From Thermoprotei archaeon (GTDB taxonomy: Archaea > Thermoproteota > Thermoprotei > Thermofilales > B15-G2): a DNA stretch of 26,565 nt. Where the stretch lies: contig QMRV01000029.1 in NCBI GenBank assembly GCA_003649445.1, forward strand, positions 1-26,565, in the 5' to 3' direction. The stretch's first letter is position 1. The number at the start of each line of letters is the position of its first letter. Shown piece by piece: positions 1-8,198 of this stretch. The notes beneath the pieces are model-generated. The model made no database searches. It was not told where the DNA came from and worked only from the letters and a program-made list of their open reading frames with translations. Position numbers and translations under genes: made by a program.

Positions 1-32
1 CACTACAAGTACTTGTTCATGAACCTAAACCT
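1..32. other. Non-coding edge
   Basis: Follows the isomerase-like stop codon. Contains only a 10-bp palindrome, GTTCATGAAC at 15-24; no gene seen. Confidence 0.5.
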
Positions 33-1427
33 TTACTGTATTTTATGTAGCTTTATGTTGAGTAATTCGCATATTTTCGACAGTTCTTCTGTGTAGTCTC
101 CTTCTACGGCGTGCAGGTGGTTTGCTCTAATTGTTTCTATAAGCTTGTTGAATTTCTCTCTATTTATTTTGATTACTATGTGGGGCCAAGGCCATATGCT
201 TTTCTTCAGCTTACTTCTATCTACCCTGACACTTTTTGCCTTAAGTATTACCATGTGGTATTCTCCTTTTATTCTATATAGCCTCGCCAAGGTGAATGTT
301 TTCTCGGGAGCTACATACTGTGTTGCAGCGCCTCCAGCTTTTCCTTGAACCTGTGGCAGAAGATGCACGTTTTTGAGGTTTTCCTCCGGTTTATCGGAGG
401 TTTCAGCGAACCATGTCGCCATGCCTCCGCAGTTTCCTAAGTAAAGTAGTTCTTCTTCGGTGTCGTAGACTAGGAAGTCCATTAGTGTCGCTGGTTTTCC
501 TCCTGAAACTATTTTGAGTATTTGCATTGTTAGTGCTCCGTCGTGGTCTACTTCACAGGCGCATACTATGGGCTCTTTGGGTCCTTCAGCATCATAAGGA
601 TCGTTTAGTAGCGCTACGGCTACACAGAGGTTTACGTACTTGTCACTCAGCTCTGGCTGACATTTTACGCCGCAGAAATCGAAGCCATGTTCTTTTATTA
701 GCTCTTTTAAGGCGAGGTAGGCTCTAATCTGCTTTTTCAGTTTTTCTTCAGTCAGTATTTTGCCGTTAAACTCTATTTTTCCTACTCTCTCTACTAGCCA
801 CTTGTAGTGCTTCTCTACTTCTTCGTCGGGTATTTTCTCTGCTTTTCTAAGTATTTCTAGCTGGTCTACGTGCTCTACGTCGACTCCGAAGACCATTTTT
901 ATTTGGGAGGGATCGGCGACTACTGTGTACATGCCTAGTGCTCTTCCTCCAAATACACCGTAAGTCATTCCTCTAAGCCTTTTTACTGTCATGGCGGCTC
1001 TAGCCCACTTAACTAGTCTACCTAAGTTTTCTTCATTCATCGGGCCCCAGAGAAGCTCTCTACGTATACCTACCTGGCTTAAAGCTCCGCCTGAAGCAAG
1101 TATTCCGCTGAGCACGCCGTCTCCGTAGACCACGAGGAGTGCTACTTCTTTAGAAGCTACTTCAGCTGCTCTAACTGTTATCGACGGATAAGTCCACACA
1201 GGAATATGCAGTACAGCTAAATCGGGTTTCTTTACTAGAAGTTTTTCTACTCCGCTTTCAGCTTCCTTAAGGCTCCTAACAACTTTCTCTGTGCCATAGA
1301 CCTCGAGCTCACCTATTTCCTTTAACTTCTCGAGAAGCTCTCTATGCTTGCGGTCCTCTTTTTCTCTCCAGGGAACTTCTTCTCGAGGATCTCCTAAAGT
1401 AATTACGCCTACTCTAGGGGTATACAT
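33..1427 (-). CDS. L-fucose isomerase-like protein (464 aa)
   Basis: Probable cytoplasmic sugar isomerase of the L-fucose/L-arabinose isomerase superfamily, interconverting an aldose and a ketose; the substrate cannot be read from sequence. The family core is visible around residues 159-190 (FGGRALGMYTVVADP, then GVDVEHVDQLEI). Metal/catalytic candidates matching E. coli FucI Glu337, Asp361 and His528 are E292 (in CEVDHDGAL), D317 (in TLMDFL) and H437 (in ANHLHAVEGDY). E292 and D317 are 25 residues apart, nearly the FucI spacing. At 464 aa it is shorter than bacterial FucI (about 590 aa), as in other archaeal and clostridial relatives. The ATG start has GGTGA shortly upstream. It lies 20 nt behind the sugar kinase gene, so the two are surely co-transcribed and may form an isomerase/kinase step. 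The family call is firm and the substrate unknown. Confidence 0.87.
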   Translation of the reverse strand: MYTPRVGVITLGDPREEVPWREKEDRKHRELLEKLKEIGELEVYGTEKVVRSLKEAESGVEKLLVKKPDLAVLHIPVWTYPSITVRAAEVASKEVALLVVYGDGVLSGILASGGALSQVGIRRELLWGPMNEENLGRLVKWARAAMTVKRLRGMTYGVFGGRALGMYTVVADPSQIKMVFGVDVEHVDQLEILRKAEKIPDEEVEKHYKWLVERVGKIEFNGKILTEEKLKKQIRAYLALKELIKEHGFDFCGVKCQPELSDKYVNLCVAVALLNDPYDAEGPKEPIVCACEVDHDGALTMQILKIVSGGKPATLMDFLVYDTEEELLYLGNCGGMATWFAETSDKPEENLKNVHLLPQVQGKAGGAATQYVAPEKTFTLARLYRIKGEYHMVILKAKSVRVDRSKLKKSIWPWPHIVIKINREKFNKLIETIRANHLHAVEGDYTEELSKICELLNIKLHKIQ

Positions 1428-1447
1428 CTATTCACCAGTCTATTCTA

Positions 1448-2449
1448 CTAAACCGTATTAATAGCAGTATTCGCGAGTATTTCTTCTCCCTGGGCTTTTA
1501 CCAGCTCCTCGACTTTCATTCTAGAGACTCCAGCTGTGGTACCCGGAGCAGTACAGGCGGAAGCACCTACTGCCTGCGCGTAAAGCAGTATTTGCTTAAG
1601 CTTATCTACGTCGATTTCGCTTACTTTATCGCCTGTAATGCCGTATTCCAGTAACTTGTATATTACGCCTGCACAGAAAGCATCGCCAGCGCCAGTAGGA
1701 TCCACTACATTTACTTTAAATGCTTTCTGAAGAATATTCATGCGTCTAGTAGCTCCCAAGGCTCCTTTCTCGCCCATTGTAATAAGCAGCAGTCTTACTC
1801 CATAGTAAAAAACCCTATTTACAGCCTCCTTAAGGCTTTCTGTTCCAGTTAGTTCTTTAAGCTCGCTTTCATTGCAGTGAAACACGTCAATATATTTCAT
1901 CGCTGGAACAATGTAGCTCCAGTCTTTTCCATAAGGCTTAACTATGTCCGCGAAAGTAAGTGCTCCTTTCTCTCTAGCTTTCTTAAAGATTTCTACAATT
2001 CTCTCGTCTATCAAATCTAGTATGCCGGACGCCAAGTAGAATACTTTAGGTCTAGTTTCGTCAATTAGTTTAAGTACCATCGAGGGCGAGAAGACTCGGC
2101 TAGCTCCGAGCTCTACATGAAAACGTCTGTCCTCGCCTTTAACAACTAAGATAACGTTTTTGTTAGTACTTCTATCGACTTTCTGGAGAAAAAGCTTGAG
2201 GCCGTAGCTCGCTAAAACTCTTTCAATAAATTCTCCGAAAATATCGCTGCCTACTGCGCCAGCAACACCTATTCTGTCACCTGGTACTCCGAGCTTAACC
2301 AAGTCTATAGCAATATTAGCTGGGTGCCCGCCAACACTAATCGTTATTCCCTTAGGAGCAAATACTAGTTCTCCGGGCTCAGCTATTTTATCTAAGTCTG
2401 CTACAACAATATCTGCTACAAGAAAACCGCAAGACAGTAGGTCTAGCAC
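1448..2449 (-). CDS. PfkB-family carbohydrate kinase (333 aa)
   Basis: ATP-dependent cytoplasmic sugar (or nucleoside) kinase of the ribokinase/PfkB family. The N-terminal substrate-side glycine motif GGHPANIAIDL is at residues 40-50, NESEL is near 193-197, and the C-terminal signature VVDPTGAGDAFCAG is at about 248-261, with D256 as expected catalytic base. Length is normal for the family. The start is GTG, preceded by GGGAG at the right distance. A TATA-like box (GATTAAATAT on the minus strand, 2480-2489) lies about 26 nt before a plausible transcription start, so this gene heads a two-gene operon with the isomerase-like gene. Substrate could be a ketose made by the isomerase, or a ribokinase/fructokinase-type sugar; sequence alone does not decide. 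Confidence 0.93.
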   Translation of the reverse strand: MLDLLSCGFLVADIVVADLDKIAEPGELVFAPKGITISVGGHPANIAIDLVKLGVPGDRIGVAGAVGSDIFGEFIERVLASYGLKLFLQKVDRSTNKNVILVVKGEDRRFHVELGASRVFSPSMVLKLIDETRPKVFYLASGILDLIDERIVEIFKKAREKGALTFADIVKPYGKDWSYIVPAMKYIDVFHCNESELKELTGTESLKEAVNRVFYYGVRLLLITMGEKGALGATRRMNILQKAFKVNVVDPTGAGDAFCAGVIYKLLEYGITGDKVSEIDVDKLKQILLYAQAVGASACTAPGTTAGVSRMKVEELVKAQGEEILANTAINTV

Positions 2450-2479
2450 GTTTCTCCCGTAGAGTTAAGTAAAACGCTG

Positions 2480-2489
2480 ATATTTAATC
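2480..2489 (-). promoter_or_regulatory. TATA box for the kinase-isomerase operon
   Basis: On the minus strand the sequence reads GATTAAATAT, an archaeal TATA-like element. It predicts a start near 2459 and a leader of about 10 nt containing the GGGAG ribosome binding site before GTG 2449. Pattern only. Confidence 0.45.
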
Positions 2490-2522
2490 ATCTACTACAC
2501 TTGAATACTTTTAAAGAAAACG

Positions 2523-3518
2523 TTAGTGCTTGAAGCTTAGAGTCATTCTCTCGCAGTCAAATATTCTACCTTTTTTATCAACTAAAATTACATATGCTTC
2601 AGCAGAAAGATTTTTAGGAAGAACTAGAGAGCACGTGATTTTAGTTATTTTTAGCCTCGCACATGTAGTTTTCGTAAAAGTACTGCTACTAAAATTGTAT
2701 ATAATATTGCTAAGCAAAAGATACATTTTTCTAAGAGGACTCTTATTTAAAGTAACTTTAAGTAATGTACCATTAATTTCGATTCTATTAAATAAAGTAA
2801 TATTTTCATTCAGCAAAATGTTTACTAACTTAAATAAATAATTGTAAATACAGCCTTTTTTAAGAAGTACGGCTTTATTATTATAGAAGACGGCAACTGA
2901 AGGTGTAGCGCCTATTTTCAAAGGAAAGGGCTTTCTCAAAACAATCCACTTATCACTCTGATTTAGTGGCAAATTAAGTGATTTAATCGACTTAGTATCA
3001 TATGTGAAAACTATTACACTTACTTGGTTACATGATTTTGATAAATTGTATAAGTAAATTAATGATTCTTTAGCAGGAATACTCTCGGTCATGTTAAAGT
3101 CGTATAAAATAAGAATTTTACTATAATAGTTTTTTAAGTAATCAGGTATCTGTATACTTAATTTAAATAGCCTAATTGTTACTTTAGAGTTACTGCTAGC
3201 GTCGATAATTATTTCGCGGACTTCATATCCAATTGCATATACTTCAACGAGATAGAGCCCGGAAGGCAGTGTTATACTAAATGAGCCATTACTGTCAGTA
3301 GCAGTAAATGCTATTGGACATGTAACTAGGGTCGGAGTTTCTGCCCTCGAAAAATAAACATATGCTTTTACAGGCTTATTTTCGCAGTCAACTATTTTGC
3401 CGTAAAGTGTGACATAATTTGGCTTGCGTTTAGTCTGCTGAATTAAAGAGAAGTAAATTATTCCAGATAACAATAAGAGGAGAATTATTACTGTATAAAA
3501 TAGAGGCTTATTTATCAC
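2523..3518 (-). CDS. Membrane-anchored protein with carboxypeptidase-regulatory-like and possible thioredoxin-like domains
   Basis: Extracytoplasmic protein of unknown role. I chose GTG at 3518 (331 aa) because GGTGAT lies just ahead of it and the membrane helix then starts at once; the frame stays open to a TTG at 3536. Residues about 5-23 form a hydrophobic anchor. Residues about 35-118 look like a carboxypeptidase-regulatory-like beta-sandwich (GKIVDCENKPVKAYVYF, then DSNGSFSITLPSGLYLVEV). Residues about 125-230 resemble a thioredoxin fold without CxxC, with a possible cis-Pro loop at GATPSVAVFYNNKAV. The rest is beta-rich. It is markedly more AT-rich than its neighbours and has its own upstream TATA-like elements, so it may be a recent insertion between two carbohydrate operons. 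The thioredoxin-like reading is inference. Confidence 0.72.
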   Translation of the reverse strand: MINKPLFYTVIILLLLLSGIIYFSLIQQTKRKPNYVTLYGKIVDCENKPVKAYVYFSRAETPTLVTCPIAFTATDSNGSFSITLPSGLYLVEVYAIGYEVREIIIDASSNSKVTIRLFKLSIQIPDYLKNYYSKILILYDFNMTESIPAKESLIYLYNLSKSCNQVSVIVFTYDTKSIKSLNLPLNQSDKWIVLRKPFPLKIGATPSVAVFYNNKAVLLKKGCIYNYLFKLVNILLNENITLFNRIEINGTLLKVTLNKSPLRKMYLLLSNIIYNFSSSTFTKTTCARLKITKITCSLVLPKNLSAEAYVILVDKKGRIFDCERMTLSFKH

Positions 3519-3550
3519 TAAATCACCATTAAACAAAATTTCGCGAGAAC

Positions 3551-3580
3551 TATTTAACTTTACTCGATATTATTTAAAAC
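3551..3580 (-). promoter_or_regulatory. AT-rich promoter region for the 3518 gene
   Basis: Two minus-strand TATA-like boxes occur, AAGTTAAATA at 3551-3560 and GTTTTAAATA at 3571-3580. The first predicts transcription start near 3530, just upstream of the GTG at 3518. They suggest this gene is not simply read through from the phosphomannomutase operon. Confidence 0.4.
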
Positions 3581-3589
3581 AGACTATTT

Positions 3590-4939
3590 TTACTTAGAAT
3601 ATTCTTTTGAAAATTTAGCGACTAGACTCTTTATTTTTTCAATATACTTTCCCTTCAGTTCTTTCAGTTTATCTTCGGTGGGAGCCTCTATGACTAGGTT
3701 TACTTCAGGCATTGTTTGTGAAACTCTTATTAGTATCCATGAGTCTTCGAGAAATACTTTGAATCCGTCGTGTATGTCTATTGCGTCGGGGTGTTCTTTC
3801 TTTAGAATTGATACTACTTTGTGTTTAATTTCGTCGCTGTAGGCGTCAATGTAGATTTTTTCCATAGAGTACACTGGATACTCGTCTACTATCTTAGAGA
3901 TTTTTTCATGGGAAGCTATTTGAGCCATGATCAGCGCCGATAGTATTCCGTCAGAGAACGGGTAGAGGTACCCGAAGTAGAAGTGTGAGCTCTGCTCTAT
4001 TCCTATTAAGGCCTTAGTGTCTCTTACTTTTTCTTCGATAAAGCCGTGTCCTATACGAGAGTATACTACTTTTCCTCCAAGATCCTTAATGACTTTCTCT
4101 AGTACTCGTGAAGTATCGGGTGTAAGTACTACTGTAGAGCCCTTTTTAACTAAGTGTTTTACGAAGACTACTCCTGCTTGACTACCGTTAAGTACTCTTC
4201 CTTTATCGTCTACAAAGACTGATCGATCGGAGTCTCCGTCGAAAGCTACTCCGAAGTCTGCGCCGAAGCCCACTACTTCTTTTCTCAGTAAATCTAAGTT
4301 GTCTCCCTTGGGCTCGGGCCTTAAGCCATAGAAGTCTCCTCTAATTTCGCCGTGAAGTATTTTGTACTCTATGCCGAGTTTTTCTAAGAGAACGGGTATT
4401 ACTTTGTTGACTACTCCTCCAAAAGTCTCTACGACCACTTTGATTCTTCGTGAAATATTGACTTGGCTTAAGACGAATTCCGTGTAGCTTTTGGCGGCGT
4501 CAACAGTACTTGCTTCATTTTTTTCGAGAGAGGGCACTGTCTTGACTTCGGAGACGAGTTTTTTGAGTTCACTGTACTCGTGTGTAAAGCTTGTGCCGTT
4601 TCCTCTAATCAGCTTAAATCCATTGTATTGTGGAGGATTGTGGCTTGCTGTAACATAGGCTCCGGAAATCTTTTCTCTCCAGCAGTAGAAGTATGTGATA
4701 GGGTTCGGTACTTCGCCCACATAGTCTACTTTTTTGCCGGAAGCAGTAAGTCCTTTAATTAAGTTTTCTGCGAGTGCAGGTGAAGAGTACCGTGAGTCTC
4801 TTCCTACAGCTATTTTTTCTTCTTTAATGAATTTTCCTAAAGCGTAGCCTAGTTTGCAGGCAAATTCATCTGTCAGGTTTTCGCCGTATATGCCTCTTAT
4901 ATCGTATGCTCTAAAAGGCGAACTAAGTCTGCTAGACAT
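3590..4939 (-). CDS. Phosphomannomutase/phosphoglucomutase (449 aa)
   Basis: Alpha-D-phosphohexomutase interconverting hexose-1- and hexose-6-phosphates (mannose and/or glucose) through a phosphoserine in the cytoplasm. All four family motifs are present: TASHNP with catalytic S99, metal loop DGDSDR at 234-239, sugar loop GIEQSSH at 313-319, and the C-terminal phosphate-binding RVSQTMPE near 405-412. Length is typical of archaeal PMM/PGM. I chose ATG 4939: AGGTGA sits about 5 nt upstream and overlaps the stop codon of the preceding gene. A GTG nine bases earlier (4948) would leave no room for that site. It is the third gene after the GH130-like protein, and conversion of mannose-1-phosphate to mannose-6-phosphate would fit a GH130 phosphorylase. 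Sugar specificity is not determined. Confidence 0.93.
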   Translation of the reverse strand: MSSRLSSPFRAYDIRGIYGENLTDEFACKLGYALGKFIKEEKIAVGRDSRYSSPALAENLIKGLTASGKKVDYVGEVPNPITYFYCWREKISGAYVTASHNPPQYNGFKLIRGNGTSFTHEYSELKKLVSEVKTVPSLEKNEASTVDAAKSYTEFVLSQVNISRRIKVVVETFGGVVNKVIPVLLEKLGIEYKILHGEIRGDFYGLRPEPKGDNLDLLRKEVVGFGADFGVAFDGDSDRSVFVDDKGRVLNGSQAGVVFVKHLVKKGSTVVLTPDTSRVLEKVIKDLGGKVVYSRIGHGFIEEKVRDTKALIGIEQSSHFYFGYLYPFSDGILSALIMAQIASHEKISKIVDEYPVYSMEKIYIDAYSDEIKHKVVSILKKEHPDAIDIHDGFKVFLEDSWILIRVSQTMPEVNLVIEAPTEDKLKELKGKYIEKIKSLVAKFSKEYSK

Positions 4940-4948
4940 GGTCTTCAC

Positions 4949-6967
4949 CTAGGGGTCTTCGCAGTACAGCGCTATTATCTGCGAGCCAAAGCCATATATT
5001 TCTTGAGGTATTTGCCCAGGGAAGGCTTTTTGTAGCGGGTAGATGTCTTCTACTGGAACCCAGCATTTTTCATCTATTTTGCCGTAGCCTAAGTTCCTGT
5101 AGCTTATTCCAAGTAGCTTTGGGAAAGCGTATTTTGATGTAATAGCGACTGAAATTGAGTAGAATCTGTACAGCGGTGCTACAGGGTTCTTTTCGTGTTT
5201 CTTTAGAACTAGATATGCTTCTTCGAGGAAATACTTAAAGAGCCCGTACTCAAAGGCTGCTGAGTATATGTTAGGCATAGCTGAGACGAGGGTAAAGGGT
5301 ACTTCTTCTTCTATTACGTTGCCTCGGTATAGGTTAATCCACTTTAAGCACAGGTACTCTAGCTTATAGAGGTAGTCGAGGTACTTGCTGTCACCTGTAA
5401 TCGCGTATAAGTGAGCTGCTGCAGCCACTCCCATGGGAGCTAAGTGTGCTTCATAGAGCTTACTGTAGTCTACTGTCAAGTAGTGCTCTAGGCTCGCCGA
5501 AGCTTCCTCGAGGTAAGTCTTGTTTCCTGTAAGCAAGTATAGTTTAACCATTAGGTAGGAGTACCCTAAGGCGGCGTCCGCTTCTTTACCGGGCTCCTGT
5601 ATAGTGTAGTCAGGGTAAACGAATACTGGGAACGAGTACTTTACTTTCCTAGCGAAGTTAATCAGCCAGTTTGCGTTTTTCTTCATTTTAACTAAATCTA
5701 TTTTAACTAAATCGGGAGCAAGGGAGTGTGCTGCAAGGAGCATACTTGGGTTCGTTATCTGGTACCATGAATCCATTCTTCCAGCGCTCATCCAGTTATT
5801 GCTGTAGATTCCTCGTAGCTTATCATAGTATACGTCAAAGTAACTTGTATTCCTAAGAATATTTAATATGAGGTTTTTGTACTCGGGAGCCTGAGTCTTA
5901 TTGTACAGGTACGTCAATCCGAGTAAAACATTTGCCTGAGTAATAAACTCGCTTTCAGAGACATATTTTCTCTTATCTCCTACATACGCTTTAAGTAGAT
6001 ATAGGTCTCCTTGAATCATATAAATATCTTTTAAGTCTGGTGGATTTTGTAGCGTTGAAATCATGTTTGTTATATAGACTTTGTTTTTGCTTAAATCATA
6101 GTTCTTTTCTTTAATTTTACTAGCTATAATGTCTAGGAAACTGAGTACTCCTCTTAAGGGATCTTTTTCATTTCTCCATACGTAGAGATAGTATTTTGCG
6201 GCTATGTATGTTCCTTTAAGTCCGTTGAGGTAAGGCGACTTAAGTCCAAAAGCGTCGCGTGACATCTCGAAGCTGTACTCAGCTAGCTTTCTGTCATAGA
6301 TACTGCCTTTTCCAGTTAAATCACAGTAGCTTACTGAGAACAAGTATTTTCCAGTGGAATCTTTCATTAAGACTACTATTGGGTACTTGATGTAAGTGAC
6401 TGAAACCAAGGGGTAGTGCCATCCAGCTTCTCCGCCATATACTGTTGACGCTAGCTGGCCTTTGCCGTTAGTCGCGTAGAATGCTCCTCTTCCTCCACGC
6501 AGACTCGATCCCTTGAGAGTGACTTTTATTTCTACTTCAGCGAAGCCAGGGTAGTTTTTGTAAAGCGTTATTTCTGCAGTATAGTTCCAGTAGTTCTCTT
6601 TTTCACCTGAAATCAATACTACTATTTTGTCGTCTTTTTCTTCGACTGAAACGCTTTTAGCGTAGGAGAAGAACTCGTAGTCTTCTCCACCGAGACCTTT
6701 TACTTCAAGACAGTAGTCTTGTTTCTCACTGTAGTAGGCTACTAGAGATACTTTAGTGAAGTCTTTGTCGGAAGAATATTTGCGTACTTCTAAAACAATA
6801 TTGTTTGCAGAAACTTTGGCTAGTACTTCGCCAGTTTCTGTAGGCTTTTCTACGTGTTCTGGACTGGGCGGCTTCCAGACGTTGAGTAAAGATAAAGCGA
6901 CTAAAGCCATTATTACTACTACGGCGCCTATTAAGATAAGGTTTAAACCTCGCTTTCCTTCGGCCAC
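4949..6967 (-). CDS. Unrecognised membrane-anchored ectoprotein, possible alpha/alpha-barrel glycan enzyme (672 aa)
   Basis: I do not recognise the family. Residues about 9-29 form one hydrophobic segment after a short basic N-terminus, giving an uncleaved anchor or signal peptide with the rest outside. Residues about 45-260 are beta-rich. Residues about 310-665 are helical with repeated motifs of the kind seen in six-hairpin (alpha/alpha) barrels (QANVLLGLTYLYNKT, YSYLMVKLYLLTGNKTYLEE, AAAAHLYAITGDSKYLDYLY). That layout, a beta-sandwich followed by a helical toroid, is common among polysaccharide lyases and glycoside hydrolases, but no catalytic motif is assignable. The GTG start lies 12 nt after the stop of the GH130-like gene, with weak GAGTGA upstream, and the next gene starts right at its end. 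It may bind or cleave an extracellular polysaccharide whose products feed the cytoplasmic enzymes. Confidence 0.8.
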   Translation of the reverse strand: MAEGKRGLNLILIGAVVVIMALVALSLLNVWKPPSPEHVEKPTETGEVLAKVSANNIVLEVRKYSSDKDFTKVSLVAYYSEKQDYCLEVKGLGGEDYEFFSYAKSVSVEEKDDKIVVLISGEKENYWNYTAEITLYKNYPGFAEVEIKVTLKGSSLRGGRGAFYATNGKGQLASTVYGGEAGWHYPLVSVTYIKYPIVVLMKDSTGKYLFSVSYCDLTGKGSIYDRKLAEYSFEMSRDAFGLKSPYLNGLKGTYIAAKYYLYVWRNEKDPLRGVLSFLDIIASKIKEKNYDLSKNKVYITNMISTLQNPPDLKDIYMIQGDLYLLKAYVGDKRKYVSESEFITQANVLLGLTYLYNKTQAPEYKNLILNILRNTSYFDVYYDKLRGIYSNNWMSAGRMDSWYQITNPSMLLAAHSLAPDLVKIDLVKMKKNANWLINFARKVKYSFPVFVYPDYTIQEPGKEADAALGYSYLMVKLYLLTGNKTYLEEASASLEHYLTVDYSKLYEAHLAPMGVAAAAHLYAITGDSKYLDYLYKLEYLCLKWINLYRGNVIEEEVPFTLVSAMPNIYSAAFEYGLFKYFLEEAYLVLKKHEKNPVAPLYRFYSISVAITSKYAFPKLLGISYRNLGYGKIDEKCWVPVEDIYPLQKAFPGQIPQEIYGFGSQIIALYCEDP

Positions 6968-6979
6968 GGTCTCACTCGT

Positions 6980-8053
6980 CTACTTGATTCTCTTTATTGA
7001 GCTGAGTAGAGTCGAGAGATCTGTTTCAGCTAGCCCTATAAAGTAGTCTCCCGCGCCATATGATACTATAACTTTGTCTTTTACAATACAGGCTCCACAT
7101 GCAAAAACTACGCAGGGGCGGTCTCCATATTTTTCGTATAGTTCTTTAGGCTCCATGATATATGTCTCAGAAACACCTGTGATCTCGAAGCCCTTGTCTT
7201 CACTGTACTCTAGCTCGAGGGCGTAGAGCCTGTAGTAGCAGTCGCTGCACTGAGCATGCGCTATTTCAATATACTTGCCGTCTACTTCGAGGAGAGGAGC
7301 ACTCCACCCTATATTGTACTCGAATTCAGATGGAAGCATAACGATCCTATTGTCTTCTACGACTAGGGGGTCTATGCTCTTAGACTCGGCGGAAATTTCT
7401 TTGCTGGATGTTCCATACCAGAGAGAAGTAGGGAAGTTTGCTATTACAGGTCTGTGGAAAACATGTATTTTTTCGTCGCCGAGCATTTTGACGAGGAATG
7501 TGTCTTTATTAAATGTAACCAGTTTATCGAGAGGATGCGGCACAGCTACATAAGATACCTTAGTCCACCTATTGGCAGACTTGTCGTAGACTGCGATTAC
7601 TGGAACTGTTTTATTGTAGCTGCTTTCATAAAACTTCTCCGTTTTGCCAGTATATACCATTACTTTGTTTTTCTCTAAGTAGAATACTCTAGGGTCTTCA
7701 GCACCCCATATATCAAGCCATGTATCAGGGCCTACTACTACTTTTGCGTCTATTTCTCTAGAGAAAACACCTTCCTCCAGCGAGTTTAGAGGTAACTCTA
7801 TCTTCGCTATCATACTTGCGTACTCGAAGTATCCTACTATTACTCTGGCATATACTTCAAGCACACCGTTTTCTAGAAGCATACCGGGGTTAAATGCGGA
7901 AATAGGCTTTATTTCAGCCAAATTAGTGAGAAGTATTTTATGGGGCGGGATCATACACCTTCTTTTAAATATGTCGTTTGTCTGCGGACGTCTATACTCG
8001 TTTATTTTCTTGGCGCATGAATCTATGTAAACGAGGCCAGACAAAGACATCAC
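6980..8053 (-). CDS. GH130-like beta-mannoside phosphorylase/glycosidase (357 aa)
   Basis: Five-bladed beta-propeller glycosidase-related protein resembling GH130, whose known members phosphorolyse or hydrolyse beta-mannosides. Family landmarks in order: FNPG (54-57), YARVIVGY (68-75), GAEDPRV (117-123, D120 being the expected catalytic acid), FHRP (199-202), GWSAPLLEVDGKYIEIAHA (249-267) and YGAGD (332-336). No signal peptide is evident, so it probably acts in the cytoplasm. It is divergent, and whether phosphate-binding residues are all kept needs an alignment; a hydrolase of the same fold is the alternative. It is the first gene of the unit with the 672-aa ectoprotein and the mutase. Start is GTG 8053 or ATG 8050, with GGAGAGAT upstream. 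Confidence 0.78.
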   Translation of the reverse strand: MMSLSGLVYIDSCAKKINEYRRPQTNDIFKRRCMIPPHKILLTNLAEIKPISAFNPGMLLENGVLEVYARVIVGYFEYASMIAKIELPLNSLEEGVFSREIDAKVVVGPDTWLDIWGAEDPRVFYLEKNKVMVYTGKTEKFYESSYNKTVPVIAVYDKSANRWTKVSYVAVPHPLDKLVTFNKDTFLVKMLGDEKIHVFHRPVIANFPTSLWYGTSSKEISAESKSIDPLVVEDNRIVMLPSEFEYNIGWSAPLLEVDGKYIEIAHAQCSDCYYRLYALELEYSEDKGFEITGVSETYIMEPKELYEKYGDRPCVVFACGACIVKDKVIVSYGAGDYFIGLAETDLSTLLSSIKRIK

Positions 8054-8070
8054 AGTATCTCTCCGATTAG

Positions 8071-8080
8071 TTTATTTAAA
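8071..8080 (-). promoter_or_regulatory. TATA box of the GH130-like operon
   Basis: The minus strand reads TTTAAATAAA about 26 nt before GTG 8053/ATG 8050, which would give a nearly leaderless transcript. The GGAGAGAT motif between box and start would then lie mostly outside the mRNA, so either the box or the Shine-Dalgarno site is incidental. Confidence 0.4.
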
Positions 8081-8153
8081 ACTATTGTCTCAAAGTAATT
8101 TATCTAGCGGCAAACTGACTGTATGTAAAAAGTGGCTTAAAAGCCTGAAAGCT

Positions 8154-8195
8154 AAATTTAAATACTGTATAATTATTTAACCAGCGAGAGGGGGT
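8154..8195 (+). promoter_or_regulatory. Promoter and ribosome binding site of the M28-FtsX/permease operon
   Basis: AAATTTAAATA at 8154-8164 is a good TATA box, with purine-rich GAAAGC just upstream as a possible BRE. Predicted start is near 8185, giving a leader of about 14 nt that contains GAGAGGGGGT (8186-8195) before ATG 8199. The palindrome GGCTTAAAAGCC (8134-8145) lies immediately upstream. Confidence 0.5.
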
Positions 8196-8198
8196 AAA

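Noticed and set aside
15..24. Palindrome GTTCATGAAC at the window edge
   Set aside because: Only 10 bp, after a stop codon, with no promoter visible; expected by chance in a window this long.
2530..2841. A 103-aa plus-strand open frame
   Set aside because: Antisense to the AT-rich membrane-anchored gene; hydrophobic composition follows from the opposite strand, and no ribosome binding site was seen.
4940..4948. GTG 4948 as the phosphomannomutase start
   Set aside because: It falls on the ribosome binding site AGGTGA that precedes ATG 4939, and the family N-terminus does not need the extra residues.
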